Made by a program: the position numbers and the translations under genes. From Azorinus chamasolen (Eukaryota; Mollusca; Bivalvia; Cardiida; Solecurtidae), in the NCBI GenBank assembly GCA_963576725.1, contig OY755239.1, forward strand, positions 62,848,953 to 62,912,952: DNA of 64,000 nt. The letters run 5' to 3'. Positions within the stretch are counted from its first letter, which is position 1. Each line of letters opens with the position of its first letter. Of this stretch, positions 53,246-63,493 are shown piece after piece. The notes beneath the pieces were generated by a model, which saw only the letters and a program-made list of their open reading frames with translations, made no database searches and had not been told where the DNA came from.

Positions 53246-53495
53246 TTAACCCTTTCCTTGAATCTATGTTTATTCCAAATTTCATTACCTACTGAATATT
53301 CATGAGCAAAATAGCATAATTAAATACGGAAGGTGGAACATTGTAGCTATTTTAGAAAGTAAAGAAACAGATCTATCAAATTCCAATAGCAAACAGAGCA
53401 GACCCTGATCAGATGGCTCCTCTAGGAGCCGTCTGATCTGGGTCTACTCTGTTTGCAAATGCGTGAAAACACGTTTATATGAGGGAAAGGGTTAA
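53246..53495 (+). mobile_element. MITE-A, reference copy
   Basis: 250 bp, TTAA both ends, ending GAGGGAAAGGGTTAA. Arms GAGCAGACCCTGATCAGATG and, reversed, GAGTAGACCCAGATCAGACG around GCTCCTCTAGGAGC. Confidence 0.96.
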
Positions 53496-53510
53496 AGCTG
53501 ACAGAACAAC

Positions 53511-53896
53511 TTTACCCTTTATTCCATAAATACCATTTTCTATGACTTTGCAAACAGAGTAGATAACAACCTCTTTGAATAAATCTACTGAAAAGGAGCA
53601 TTTACTAGAGAAAAGGAAAATGTTATAATTGTGTAGTATCGAAAACATTGTGATAGATAGAGCATTTACTCCTATGGAGCAAATGTTCTATTTATCACAA
53701 TGGTTTCAAGAAGTGACTATTGCAGAGGCGTAGAAAAGCGTATTTATGGAGGAAAGGGATAAAAATAGATTATGGTTCTACTGTTTCTGCCATGGCGAAT
53801 ATTCCCAGTGTTCATGATGCCGTTATAAAAGTGAATCTAACTTATATTCATGACGCCGTTATTTTTTACATGAATATTCATGGAGTAAAGGGTTAA
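53511..53896 (-). mobile_element. MITE-F replaced internally by MITE-B
   Basis: F left end (TTTACCCTTTATTCCATAAA to AACAGAGTAGA, 53511-53562) and F right body (GTTCTACTGTTTCTGCCATG to GGAGTAAAGGGTTAA, about 53775-53896) flank a MITE-B lacking its left terminus. The F palindrome is missing, so this is not a simple insertion. Confidence 0.8.
53563..53762 (+). mobile_element. MITE-B, left terminus missing
   Basis: Starts within the family at AACAACCTCTTTGAATAAAT and keeps the right end TATGGAGGAAAGGGATAA. Confidence 0.85.
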
Positions 53897-53937
53897 GGTA
53901 AATAATGTACAAAACAAGCAAAAAATGCGGAAACCAC

Positions 53938-54205
53938 ATTATTAAAGCCCGATTTTTCATCTGAAAGACCTTCACCCAAGCTATCTGCATACCACATATA
54001 AATTGTCTAGCATAATTATGTAATTCAGAAGTTATAACAAAATTTTAATGACAGCCAAGTTTTCAAAATAGTGACCTTGACCTGATTTCAGGTATCTTTA
54101 TGTCATCTGTAAGGTCCTTACCAAAGCTATCTGAATACCAAAGGTGAATTGCCAAGCGTTTGTGAATCAGAAGTTATAGCAAAATGTTAAAGTTTGTTAT
54201 GATAA
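53938..54205 (+). mobile_element. Family CC fragment
   Basis: GACCTTCACCCAAGCTATCT, AGTGACCTTGACCTGATTTC and AAAATGTTAAAGTTTGTT give about 1.7 units matching 46770-47010 closely. Both ends missing. Confidence 0.82.
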
Positions 54206-54244
54206 CGGTCGGCACTATTTGTCATTCAAAATCATCCACCAAAG

Positions 54245-54593
54245 TTAACCATTTCCCTCATACAAACGTGTTTTCACGCATTTGCATACAGGGTAGGCCA
54301 AGATCAGACGGCTCCTAGAGGAGCCATCAGGGTCTGCTCTATTTGCGAATGGAATTTGATAGTTCTGGTTCTTTAGTTTCTAAAATGGCTACTGATCAAT
54401 ATCCAATCTTCCTTATTTCACCATAACTATTTTGTCCATGAGTATTCAGTAGGTAAGTAAGTAAGTAAGTAAGTAAATTGTTTATTATAGTGACATGTGT
54501 TACACCATATTCTTATATGTACAAACATATATACAAATTCATAAACACCCAGTATTGAAATTTGGAATAAAGATAGAACAGGGAAAGGGTTAA
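54245..54593 (-). mobile_element. MITE-A carrying a LINE-tail insertion
   Basis: TTAACCATTTCCCTC start and GGGAAAGGGTTAA end. The body is interrupted at CAGTA by the 54450 insert. Right palindrome arm partly deleted. Confidence 0.92.
54450..54549 (-). mobile_element. 5'-truncated LINE-like tail with (TTAC)n end
   Basis: On the minus strand AACACATGTCACTATAATA and ACAATTTAC run into about six TTAC units, the microsatellite tail style of some non-LTR retrotransposons. CAGTA flanks both sides (about 54447 and 54550) as a likely target duplication. Confidence 0.6.
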
Positions 54594-54634
54594 TCCCTCA
54601 ATATGCAATGGAGTCTAAATGGGACATTCAACAT

Positions 54635-54864
54635 TTAACCCATTACCTCATAGGCTATTTTTAGACCCAACCTCTTTGAATAAATCTACCGAAAAGGAGC
54701 ATTAACTACAGACAAGAAGAATTTTAGAATTGTGTAGTTTTGAAACCCATTGTGATTAATAGAGCATTTGCTCCTATGGAGCAAATGCTCTATTTATCAC
54801 AATGGTTTCAAGAAGAGACTTTTACAGAGTCGTCAAAAGGCGTCCATATGAGGGAATGGGTTAA
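54635..54864 (+). mobile_element. MITE-B
   Basis: 230 bp, TTAACCCATTACCTCATAGG start and GAGGGAATGGGTTAA end. Apex TTTGCTCCTATGGAGCAAA. Confidence 0.95.
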
Positions 54865-54868
54865 AGTG

Positions 54869-55118
54869 TTAACCCTTTCCCTGTTCAATATTCTTGTAAG
54901 AAATAATGACATCATGAATATTAATTAGATTTTTTTATAACGGCATATGAATACAGAACATTTTGGCTCTGGCAGAAACTGTAGAATCAGATCTATATTA
55001 TATTAATAGCTAACAGAGCAGAACCTGATCAGATGGCTCCTATATATAGGAGCCATCTGATCTTGGTCAAGTCTGTTTGCAAATGCATGGAAAGGCGTTA
55101 TATGAGGGAAAGGGTTAA
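54869..55118 (+). mobile_element. MITE-F
   Basis: 250 bp, TTAA both ends. Starts 4 bp after the MITE-B. Arms ACCTGATCAGATGG and, reversed, ACCAAGATCAGATGG, apex CTCCTATATATAGGAG. Confidence 0.94.
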
Positions 55119-55375
55119 ATCACCACAGTAAATGTTACAACACTCGCAGATTCCACAACAGCTTATTTGTCATTAAAACATCTTTTATCATAATTTCACC
55201 AAAGCAGAATAAATCACTGATATCCCTATGGATCTGAAAATATGCCAAATAACACAGAGAATGATGAGGTAATGGTATCACCAACCAAAGGACTGGAGTT
55301 TATCAACAAATCTGACAGACTGTCCGCACCAGACATTTCCTAGAGAGAAAATTTGATATTTAGCAACCGTAAATT
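55119..55375. other. Unassigned sequence
   Basis: No feature seen. Confidence 0.45.
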
Positions 55376-55540
55376 AAGGAACTATCTGGTCGGGGTCTCC
55401 TCTGTTTTCTTATGAAATGATATAGATCTGATTCTACAATGTCTGCCGTGGCCAAAACTTCATGTGTTGATATGTCATTATAAATATTAAATCAATATTC
55501 ATGTCTTACATGAATAATTTGAATATTCATAGAGTAAAGC
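55376..55540 (-). mobile_element. MITE-F, right part only
   Basis: One palindrome arm (TCTGGTCGGGGTCTCC), then CAATGTCTGCCGTGGCC and CATGTCTTACATGAATAATT. Ends GAGTAAAGCC. Confidence 0.8.
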
Positions 55541-55548
55541 CAGAAGGT

Positions 55549-55773
55549 TTAACCCTTTCCCTGATCTATATCTACTCCAAATATCAATACCTACTGAATA
55601 TTCATGGACAAAATAGTTATAATGAAATATGGAAGGTGGAACACTGCAGCCAAATGAGAAAGTAAAGAAACAGATCTTTCAAATTCCATTAGCAAACAGA
55701 GCAGACCCTGTAGATCAGGGTCTACTCTGTTTGCAGATGCCTGAAAAGTCGTTTATATGACAGAAAGGGTTAA
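55549..55773 (+). mobile_element. MITE-A, short palindrome
   Basis: TTAA both ends. The apex collapsed to GACCCTGTAGATCAGGGTC, so both arms read CCCTG. Right TTAA shared with the next element. Confidence 0.93.
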
Positions 55774-56027
55774 CCCTTTACTCCATAAATATGCCTTTCT
55801 AATGCCTTTGCAAACAGAGCAGACCCAGATCAGACAGCTCCTATAGGAGCCAATCTGATCAGGGTCTGCTCTGTTTTTCTTGTAATACAGATAATTATGA
55901 CAGTTTCTAGCTACCATGGCTAATTTTTTTTAACTCATGTTATATTATAACAAATTAATGATAAATCTAACTTAATATTCATAGCCTCATTATATTTTAC
56001 ATGGATATTCAAGGAGGAAAGGGTTAA
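55770..56027 (-). mobile_element. MITE-F
   Basis: TTAACCCTTTACTCCATAAA start and GGAGGAAAGGGTTAA end. Arms CCCAGATCAGAC and, reversed, CCCTGATCAGATTGG. Confidence 0.93.
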
Positions 56028-56149
56028 AATTACACAGACGTAGTAACAAACAGTGAAGACCCTGATCTATTTGCCTGAGTTTGTTTGTATGTCTGAATAC
56101 TGAGGATAATTAGAGCAGTTTACTTTGTTTCCTTGTATGAACGTCAAAC

Positions 56150-56261
56150 AGAGCAGACCCTCAGGATCAGACGGCTCCTATAATTATAGGAGCCGATTGA
56201 TCTTGGTCTAGTGTTTGCAAATGCATGAAAATGCGTTTATATATGAAGGAAATTGGGTTAA
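56150..56261 (+). mobile_element. MITE-A/F, 3' half
   Basis: Palindrome with expanded apex (CTCCTATAATTATAGGAG), CAAATGCATGAAAATGCG and GGAAATTGGGTTAA. The left body is absent. Confidence 0.75.
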
Positions 56262-56281
56262 GGAGCTGCTGTCATTCCAAT

Positions 56282-56555
56282 GATAACCCTTTCCCTGATA
56301 AAGTTAAAGACACTAATTTTTCAAGCCTTTCAGTTTGAAAATGGAGTAGACCCAGATCCTTCTGCAGGACAGCCTGATCTGGGTCTGCTGAGGCTGTCTG
56401 CTTATGTAATTACATAGATCTGATTGCAGTTTCTGGCACATTGGCGAAAAGTTCCTATATCCACTGCCATTGTGTCTTTATAAAAATCATTTTTTTAATG
56501 ATTTTAATTAGTATTTATGATGTCATATATTTCTTACATGACTATTCATCAGGTA
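56282..56555 (-). mobile_element. MITE-F, diverged
   Basis: TAACCCTTTCCCTGATAAAG start. Body CTGATTGCAGTTTCTGGCAC and GATGTCATATATTTCTTACA. Both arms read CCCAGATC. Confidence 0.7.
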
Positions 56556-56574
56556 AAATATGAACACCTGTGAA

Positions 56575-56690
56575 TGTGAACCAATATATTGGCATTTTAG
56601 TGTAGATCCAGATATCAGGGGGTTCACTGCACTGTTTGGTTTTCAAAATCCCCTCACAAATTACTCTTTCATACAGAATGGAATCCATCG
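56575..56690. repeat. K repeat, diverged
   Basis: TAGTGTAGATCCAGATATCA, GCACTGTTTGG, then CTCTTTCATACAGAATGGAA, as in 3354. Confidence 0.5.
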
Positions 56691-57176
56691 TTAACCCATT
56701 ACCTCATAATTAACCCTTTGCTTGCTATTCACGTCAATATACCTACCTGCAAATAGTGAAGATCCAGATGAGACAGCTCCTGCAGGAGCTGTCTCATCAG
56801 GGTCTGCACTATTTACAAGTTGATTGTGCAACCAGTGCACTCCACAGCAGTGATTGCACAGCGAAATACTTGTACACAGTGAAGATATATGTAATTATAC
56901 AACAGGACATGGGTAAAGAAGGGGAAATGTATTTTAAAATTCAGCAAGCGAAGGGTTAAGCTATTTTCAGATCAAACCTCTTTGAATAAATCAGCCGAAA
57001 AGGAGCATTAATTTACTCTAAGCAAAAAGGTTAACTTTACAATTGTGTAGTTTTGAAACTATTGTGATAAACAGAGCAATTGCTCCTATGGAGCAAATGC
57101 TCTATTTATCACAATGTTAAAAAAAAGTGACTATTACAGGGGCGTCAAAAGGCGTCAATATAACGGAATGGGTTAA
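56691..57176 (+). mobile_element. MITE-B split by a nested MITE-C
   Basis: TTAACCCATTACCTCATA, then MITE-C, then CTATTTTCAGATCAAACCTC through to GGAATGGGTTAA. TTAA flanks the nested element on both sides. Confidence 0.94.
56710..56959 (-). mobile_element. MITE-C nested in MITE-B
   Basis: 250 bp. Arms GATCCAGATGAGACAG and, reversed, GACCCTGATGAGACAG. Younger than its host. Confidence 0.95.
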
Positions 57177-57463
57177 ACAAATGATGGTCCATTACATTTT
57201 CAAAATACCAGTACAGCATTCAAAGTGGTATATTTACTGATAGATAAGCAACAAAGAGACCAATCCTATGTCATTTACCGCAAATAAACATCTTTATCTC
57301 GCTTATCACAACAAAAACAAATCACATGTTTCGTTCCATCACTGCAAATTCAATTTCCAGGAAATGTAAAAACAATCCTTGCTTTTGTGTTATGACTGAA
57401 AATACCATTAGCAACAGTCTTCTTTTATTCATGAGCGATTCAGCAGATAAGAATTGTAATACC
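57177..57463. other. Unassigned sequence
   Basis: No feature seen. Confidence 0.4.
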
Positions 57464-57650
57464 CAGAGGTCCGGATAAGATGTGTATATTTAAACATTTT
57501 CAATTATAGCTCCTTTATTTCTCCACCAAACCCTACACTGTGACCACTCTTTAGAATCGTTGCTTCAAGACGATTCTAAAGAGTGGTCATACAACATAGT
57601 ATAGGGTTTGGTGGAGAAATGATGATTTTAGTAGTTGGGTACACACCTTT
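57464..57650. mobile_element. Family G foldback element, right terminus lost
   Basis: CAGAGGTCCGGATAAGATG start. Right palindrome arm carries an extra ACAACATAG. It is cut at CCTTTATC where a MITE-B begins. Confidence 0.85.
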
Positions 57651-57848
57651 ATCCCATTCCCTAATATTGACGCTTTGTGAAAGTCACTTTTTGAAACCTG
57701 GTGACTGTGATAAATAGAGCTATTTATCATATTATGGTTTCATAATTACACAATTCTAAAATTTTCCTTTTCTCTAGTAAATGCTCCTTTTCGGTAGATT
57801 CATTCAAAGAGGTTGTGTCTAAAAATAGCCAATGAGATAATGGGTTAA
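57651..57848 (-). mobile_element. MITE-B
   Basis: CCCATTCCCTAATATTGACG start (TTAA lost), GAGATAATGGGTTAA end. The palindrome is shortened to GATAAATAGAGCTATTTATC. Confidence 0.88.
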
Positions 57849-57885
57849 ATGCATGTAGCTCTGAATATTCACTGCATAATAACAG

Positions 57886-58100
57886 TTAACCCTTTTTATC
57901 ATGAATATTTATGTAAAATTTAATGGCATCATGAATATTTAATAGCTAATTTTATATCATAGTACATGATTGTACTTGTATATGAATAGAGTATTTTTTT
58001 TGCCATGGCAGAAAGTTTAGAATCAGATCTACCGTATATAATTCCACAAGCAAACAGATCAAACGCTGATCAGACAACTTCAACAGGCTTTTAAACTCTG
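57886..58100 (+). mobile_element. MITE-F, right end missing
   Basis: TTAACCCTTTTTATCATGAA start, body GCCATGGCAGAAAGTTTAGA. Breaks off after one palindrome arm (GATCAGACAACTTCAACAGG). Confidence 0.85.
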
Positions 58101-58174
58101 TTGTCAACAAAAATGAAAAACAGTTCCTGCTCAATATTTGCAAGTACATGTACAAGTACAGTGGAATATATAAA

Positions 58175-59429
58175 AACAAGAGGGCCATGATGGCCCTGAT
58201 ATCCCTCACCAGACAATCAGAGGAGAAGATTTTCAAAGTTGTCAACATGTTTCTATAGAAAAGTGGCCATCCCTGGGGATGTGGCCAATTTTGGCCCCAG
58301 GGGTATAATTTATATGCTGCTTTTGTAGAGGACCAGAATTCGATGCTATGTGCTAAATATGAAAGCTGACAACCTTCCAGTTTAGGAATAGAAGATTTTT
58401 AAAAAATTCCACTATATGTTTCTATACAAAACTGGCTACCCCTGGGGATGGGGCCAATTTTGGCCCAAGGGGCATAATTTATATTACTTTTGTAGAGGAC
58501 CAGAATATGATGCTATGTGCTACACATGAAAGCTGAGAACCTTCCAGTTTAGGAGGAGAAGATTTTCATTTTTTTTCACTATATGTTTCTATACAAAACT
58601 GGCTACCCCTGGGGTGAGGCCAATTTTAATCCCAGGGGCATAATTTATATAACTTTTGTAGAGGACCTAGAAATGATGATGTGTGCCAAATTATGAAATA
58701 TGAAAGCTGATAACCCTGTAGATTCAGAGGAGAAGATTTTCAAAGTTTTCACTATATGTTTCTATTGCAAACTGGCCAACCCTGGGGTGGGGCCAATTTT
58801 GACCCAAGGGACATAAGTTATATAAATTTTGTAGAGGACCTGAACATGATGCTATGTGCCAAATATGAAATCTGAAAACCTTCCAGTTTCAGAGGAGAAT
58901 ATTTTCAAAGTTTTCACTATGTTTCTATTGCAAACTGGCCACCCCAGGGGCAGGGCCAATTTTGACCCCAGCGGCATAATTTATATAACTTTTGTAGAGA
59001 AACTGAACATAATGATATGTGCCAAATATTGAAAATTAGCCACCCCTGGGGCGGGGCCAATATTGACCCCAGTGACATAATTTATATAACTTTTGTAGAG
59101 GACCTAAACATGATGCTATATGCCAAATATGAAAGCTGACAACCTTCTGGTTTCTGAGAAGATTTTCAAATGTTCACTATAATATGTTTCTACTGAAAAC
59201 TGGCCACCCCTAGGGCGGGGCCAATTTTGACCCCAGGGGTATAGTTTATATAACCTTTGTAGAGGACCTACAGATGATGCTATGTACCAAAGATGAAAGC
59301 TGAGAACCCTGTAGATTCAGAGGAGAAGATTTTTAAAGGTTGAAATTGTTGACGCCCGACGACGGATGACGGACATCAGGCGATCACAAAAGCTCACCCT
59401 GAGCACAAAAGTGCTCTGGTGAGCTAAAA
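58175..59429 (+). mobile_element. Family H tandem-core element
   Basis: AACAAGAGGGCCATGATGGC start with stem AGGGCCATGATGGCCCT. Seven to eight units, less regular than 42552. Ends GACGACGGATGACGGACATC and the same GTGCTCTGGTGAGC hairpin. Confidence 0.9.
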
Positions 59430-60115
59430 ATTGGTCTGTAACTCATTTTTATCCAAACATAAATAACAAGGGGTGATAATGTTCCTACACCATAGAATAT
59501 CCTTCGAATTGTAGCACTAGATAGTTACAACCAAATGCTTAAAAATGAAGATAAGAGAGTCATAGTAGTTTTAAATTTTTCAACTGAAGATTACCAGTAC
59601 TCAATATGTTCAAATTGTATGGTAGCCATAATTAATTCTCAATATGGTCACCAGAAAGAATATTCTTATCAAATACCACTCAAACTGGACCATGCAGGGG
59701 TTTTGAAGAAGAAGATTTTTAAAGTCTTCCCTATAGTCATAATAATAATAAGGAAATTTAGCCCCACCCCTAGTTGCCATGTTGTTTTCAGGTAAACAGT
59801 ACAGTAAGTTTTAGCATTTTTGATAAAAAAAACCCAGACATATAAGGAAAGTTTAAGCCCTGCCTGTAAATTTGGTGGCCATGTATTATCAACTTGGTTT
59901 TAGCAATTTTGGTAAAAATTCACCAGGACTATTAATACCTACCAAATACCATTCCAATTTGACCACCAGTTTTGGAGAAGAAGACTTTGATAGACTTTCT
60001 ATATAGACAATATAAGGAAGTTTAGCCCTGCCACTGGTGGCCATTATTTTTGTATATTAACTGATATTTATTCTGTTTGCAAAGGCACGAAAATGCATCT
60101 CTATCTTTAATTATA
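59430..60115. repeat. Decayed tandem core of unknown family
   Basis: TTTTGAAGAAGAAGATTTTT and TTTTGGAGAAGAAGACTTTG, each followed by AAGGAAATTTAGCCCC or AAGGAAGTTTAGCCCTG and a GTGGCCAT or GTTGCCAT block, suggest two or three degenerate units near 150-250 bp. An 86-codon ORF (59535-59795) has no domain. Confidence 0.45.
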
Positions 60116-60332
60116 ACAAGAGCACTGCATGCTGGTGCCAACGCTCATTTGTTTGATCATGTATTCCTTGTGACGATGAACAAGTGTGTGAAATTTCATA
60201 AGATTTGTATGAATAGTAACGAGGTAATAACACACGTTATAACACAAGTTTCCTGACGACAACAATGACGACGCTGCTGGGTTTGTGACAATATTGCATA
60301 ATTTTTTCTTCAAAAAACAGAGCAGCTAAAAA
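60116..60332 (+). mobile_element. Short ACAAGAG-type element (family P)
   Basis: AACAAGAGCACTGCATGCTG with TGCCAACGCTCAT start and CAGAGCAGCTAAAAAC end. Single core unit, GACGACAACAATGACGACG before the end. It looks like a minimal member of the ACAAGAG...CTAAAA class. Confidence 0.55.
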
Positions 60333-60368
60333 CATTACCACCTTTACTACATGATTATCAATCAATTT

Positions 60369-60603
60369 TTAACCCATTCCCTCATAGGCTATTATTTTTA
60401 GATCAAACCTCTTTGAATAAATCTACCGAAAAGGAGCATTAACTAGAGAAAAAGGATTTTTTTTAAATTTTGTAGTTTGAAACCATTGTGATAAATATCT
60501 AGCATTTGCTCCTATAGAAGCAAATGCTCTATTTATCACAATGATTTCATCAAGTGACTTTTGCAGAGGCGTTCAAAAGCGTCAATATGAGGGAATGGGT
60601 TAA
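60369..60603 (+). mobile_element. MITE-B
   Basis: TTAA both ends. Left arm has an insertion (AAATATCTAGC). Confidence 0.94.
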
Positions 60604-60834
60604 TACAGACACAACACTGCTGACAAACCAAGTTTATCTACGTAAATTTCATGCAAACATTGAATATTTGTCAGAATGCATACTAGTACTATATCTAACA
60701 AAGAAAACATATTTGTTTTTCTTCAAAAGCTTCAGAAATTTCTATGGGAATCATGCTCATGGACAGAATCATAGAGGAAATTTATCTCCCAGAGCTGTAG
60801 ATATGAGGAGTATTTGGTTGCCTAGGAAACATAT

Positions 60835-61027
60835 CAGAAGTCCATTTAAGATGTGTAAATTAAAATATTTTTAAGAATTACTTCTTCATTTCTCAACCAA
60901 TCCCAATGTGGTGACCACTGTTTAGAATCATCTCTTCAAGACGATTCTAAAGGGCGGTCAAAACATAGAGTATGGTGGAGAAAAGACGATTTTAGTATTT
61001 GAGTATGCACCTTTATCTGTTGCTCTC
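60835..61027. mobile_element. Family G foldback element
   Basis: CAGAAGTCCATTTAAG start and TTTATCTGTTGCTCTCAG end. ATAT-type flanks ACATAT on both sides allow a 5-6-bp duplication. The palindrome is diverged (GTTTAGAATCATCTCTTC / GACGATTCTAAAGGGC). Confidence 0.8.
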
Positions 61028-61170
61028 AGACATATTTTTTCTATATTTCTTCACAAAACTATTACGTTTCATATTAGAAGCGCCTCTCTGATTTATGCCT
61101 CAGTCACAACAAATTTTAACATTTAGTGTAAGAGCCCAATATAAGTATGTATTTGGTGTGTACTTGGTAA

Positions 61171-61340
61171 ACAAGAGGGCTTTATAATGTCCCTGTATCG
61201 CTCACCTGGTTTATAGACGAACTGATCTTATATATACATGTACCAAAATTATATGCAGCAGATTGGAACCATTTGTTTTGATAGATCCATTCCTCTGAAA
61301 TTTTGTGGAAATCCATTCTGCAGTTTAGGAGGAGATGATG
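61171..61340 (+). mobile_element. ACAAGAG-type element, 5' part
   Basis: ACAAGAGGGCTTTATAATGT, then TATCGCTCACCTGG as in H/J/L, then GGAAATCCATTCTGCAGTTT. No 3' end before the MITE-C at 61363. Confidence 0.6.
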
Positions 61341-61362
61341 TTACATTCTGTCTGTTTTTTGT

Positions 61363-61611
61363 TTAACCCTTCGCTTGCTGTTCACGTCAATATACCTACC
61401 TGTAAATAGTGAAGACCCGGATGAGACAGCTCCTGCAGGAGCTGTCTCATCAGGGTCTGCACTATTTACAAGTTGATTGTGCAACCAGTGCACTCCACAG
61501 CAGTGATTGCACAGCGAAATACTTGTACACAGTGAAGATATATGTAATTATACAACAGGGCATGGGTAAAGAAGGAGAAATGTATTTTAAATTCAGCAAG
61601 AGAAGGGTTAA
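61363..61611 (-). mobile_element. MITE-C
   Basis: 249 bp, TTAA both ends. Arms GACCCGGATGAGACAG and, reversed, GACCCTGATGAGACAG. Confidence 0.95.
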
Positions 61612-61719
61612 ATCAATCCAAATATCAAAGGTGTACACATATTCATATCATCAAGATAATGCTTACAGCCCATTTTCTAACAACAGTTTATATATATTCA
61701 GATAAGCATTAATGGTACA

Positions 61720-61897
61720 CAGATCTACAGATAAGGTGCATACCCAAATACTAAAATCATTATTTCTGCACCAAACCCTATACTGTGACCACTCGAAGAG
61801 ATGATTCTAAACAGTGGTCACAGTATAGGGTTTAGTGCAGAAATAATGGAGTTATTCTTGAAAATGATTTAATTTATGTATCTTTCTGGAGCTCTGA
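61720..61897. mobile_element. Family G foldback element
   Basis: CAGATCTACAGATAAG start and TCTTTCTGGAGCTCTGA end. GTACA on both sides. Apex shortened (CCACTCGAAGAGATGATTC). Confidence 0.87.
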
Positions 61898-61945
61898 GTA
61901 CATGTATATAAAAACTGCTATAATCCTTAGAAAACCGCCGGCTTT

Positions 61946-62172
61946 TTAACCCTTCGCTTGCTGAATTTTAAAATGCAATTGCCTCCTTCTTTGACCATTC
62001 CCTGTCGTATAATTACATATATCTTCACTGTGTACAAGTATTTCCCTGTGCGATCACTGCTGTGGAGTGCACTGGTTGCACAATCAATTTGTAAATAGTG
62101 CAGACCCTGATGAGACAGCTCTTCACTATTTTCAGGTAGGTATATTGACGCGAATAGCAAGCGAAGGGTTAA
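61946..62172 (+). mobile_element. MITE-C, palindrome right arm deleted
   Basis: TTAACCCTTCGCTTGCTG and AGCAAGCGAAGGGTTAA intact. GATGAGACAGCTCTTCACTA marks the deletion. Confidence 0.94.
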
Positions 62173-62299
62173 CAGTTAAAAGGAAATCATTGGAGATGTT
62201 CGGTCAATCTCCGATTTTGGAAAAACACTATGAATATTAATTGGATTTTCACCTAAAAAGTATTCCTGCCAAATTTGGTGGAAATCTATTCAGTAATGG

Positions 62300-62373
62300 T
62301 TAACTATTTCCCTGGTATAAATTTTTTCACACATTTGCAAACAGTCTGATCAGAGTCTGCACTGTTTGCTTAA
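62300..62373 (-). mobile_element. MITE-A fragment
   Basis: TTAACTATTTCCCTGG start and a very short palindrome (TTTGCAAACAGTCTGATC). It meets the next MITE-A at TTAA. Confidence 0.75.
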
Positions 62374-62617
62374 CCCTTTCCCTCATATAAACGTGTCTTC
62401 ACACATTTGCAAACAGAGTAGACCCAGATCAGACGGCTCCTAGAGGAGCCATCTGATCAGGGTCCTCTGTTTGCTTGTAGAATTTGATAGATCTATTTCT
62501 TTGCTTTCTAGAATGTCTACAATGTTCCACCTTTCGTATTTCATTATAATTTTTCTGTTCATGACTATTCAGTAGGTATTGAAATTTGTAATAAACATAG
62601 AACAGGGAAAGGGTTAA
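62370..62617 (-). mobile_element. MITE-A
   Basis: 248 bp, TTAA both ends. Arms CCCAGATCAGACGG and, reversed, CCCTGATCAGATGG. The segment at 62475-62507 also appears inside the MITE-B at 63490. Confidence 0.95.
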
Positions 62618-62767
62618 GAAAATTTCTACTTCTGATTGTGCAGTTTCGACAAGAGTGAAGAATTAGCCTTTTTCCTTGTTCCATCTTATTGATTCTGTGC
62701 ATGAATATCAATGATGTATAGAAAGTTTGAATACACATGAAACAGTTTTATGAGAATCTGATGTAGT

Positions 62768-62995
62768 TTAACCTGTTCTATGTCTATTCCTAATTTCAAT
62801 ACCTACTGAATTTTCATGGGCAAAATAGTTTTAATGAAATATGAAAGGTGGCCATTTTAACAGTAAAGAAACAAGTCTATCAAATTCTATTGGCAAACAG
62901 AGCAGACCCTTATCATTATAGGAGCTGCCTGATCTGGGTCTATATACACTGTTTGCAAATGAGTGAAAACATGTTTATATGAAGGAAACGGTTAA
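62768..62995 (+). mobile_element. MITE-A
   Basis: TTAACCTGTTCTATGTC start and GGAAACGGTTAA end. Left palindrome arm eroded (CCCTTATCATTATAGGAG). Confidence 0.92.
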
Positions 62996-63024
62996 GAAAT
63001 TGTAAATTAAAATCTATTTTAGCA

Positions 63025-63199
63025 TACAGGAGCCATCTGATCAGGGTCAGCTTTTTGCTTTAACTCGACACAATATATATCTGATTATACAGTTTTTGTC
63101 AAAGCAAAAACAAAACTTAAAAAGTTTATATTATAACAATTCAGCTAATAAATATTCATGATTATTTCTGACATGAATATTGAACAGGGAAAAGTTTAA
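63025..63199 (-). mobile_element. MITE-F, left part missing
   Basis: One palindrome arm (GGAGCCATCTGATCAGGGTC), body to ATGATTATTTCTGACATGAA, end GGGAAAAGTTTAA. Confidence 0.82.
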
Positions 63200-63241
63200 C
63201 GAACCTGTGTAAGACATCAGACAAAGGCAAGCATTTGTGAA

Positions 63242-63493
63242 TTAACCCCTTTCTTCATATAAACATGTTTTCACGCATTTGCAAACAGAGAAGACCCAGA
63301 TCAGACGGCTCCTAGAGGAGCCGTCTGATCAGGGTCTGCTCTGTTTGCTATATTGGAATTGACAGATCTGTTTCTTTACTGTCTAAAATGGCCACAATAT
63401 TCCACCTTCCATATTTCATTATAACTATATTTTCCATGAATATTCAGTAGGTATTGAAGTTTGGAATAAACATAGAACAGGGAAAGGGTTTAA
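63242..63493 (-). mobile_element. MITE-A
   Basis: Full length, TTAA both ends. Arms CCCAGATCAGACGG and, reversed, CCCTGATCAGACGG. Right TTAA shared with the MITE-B. Confidence 0.95.
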
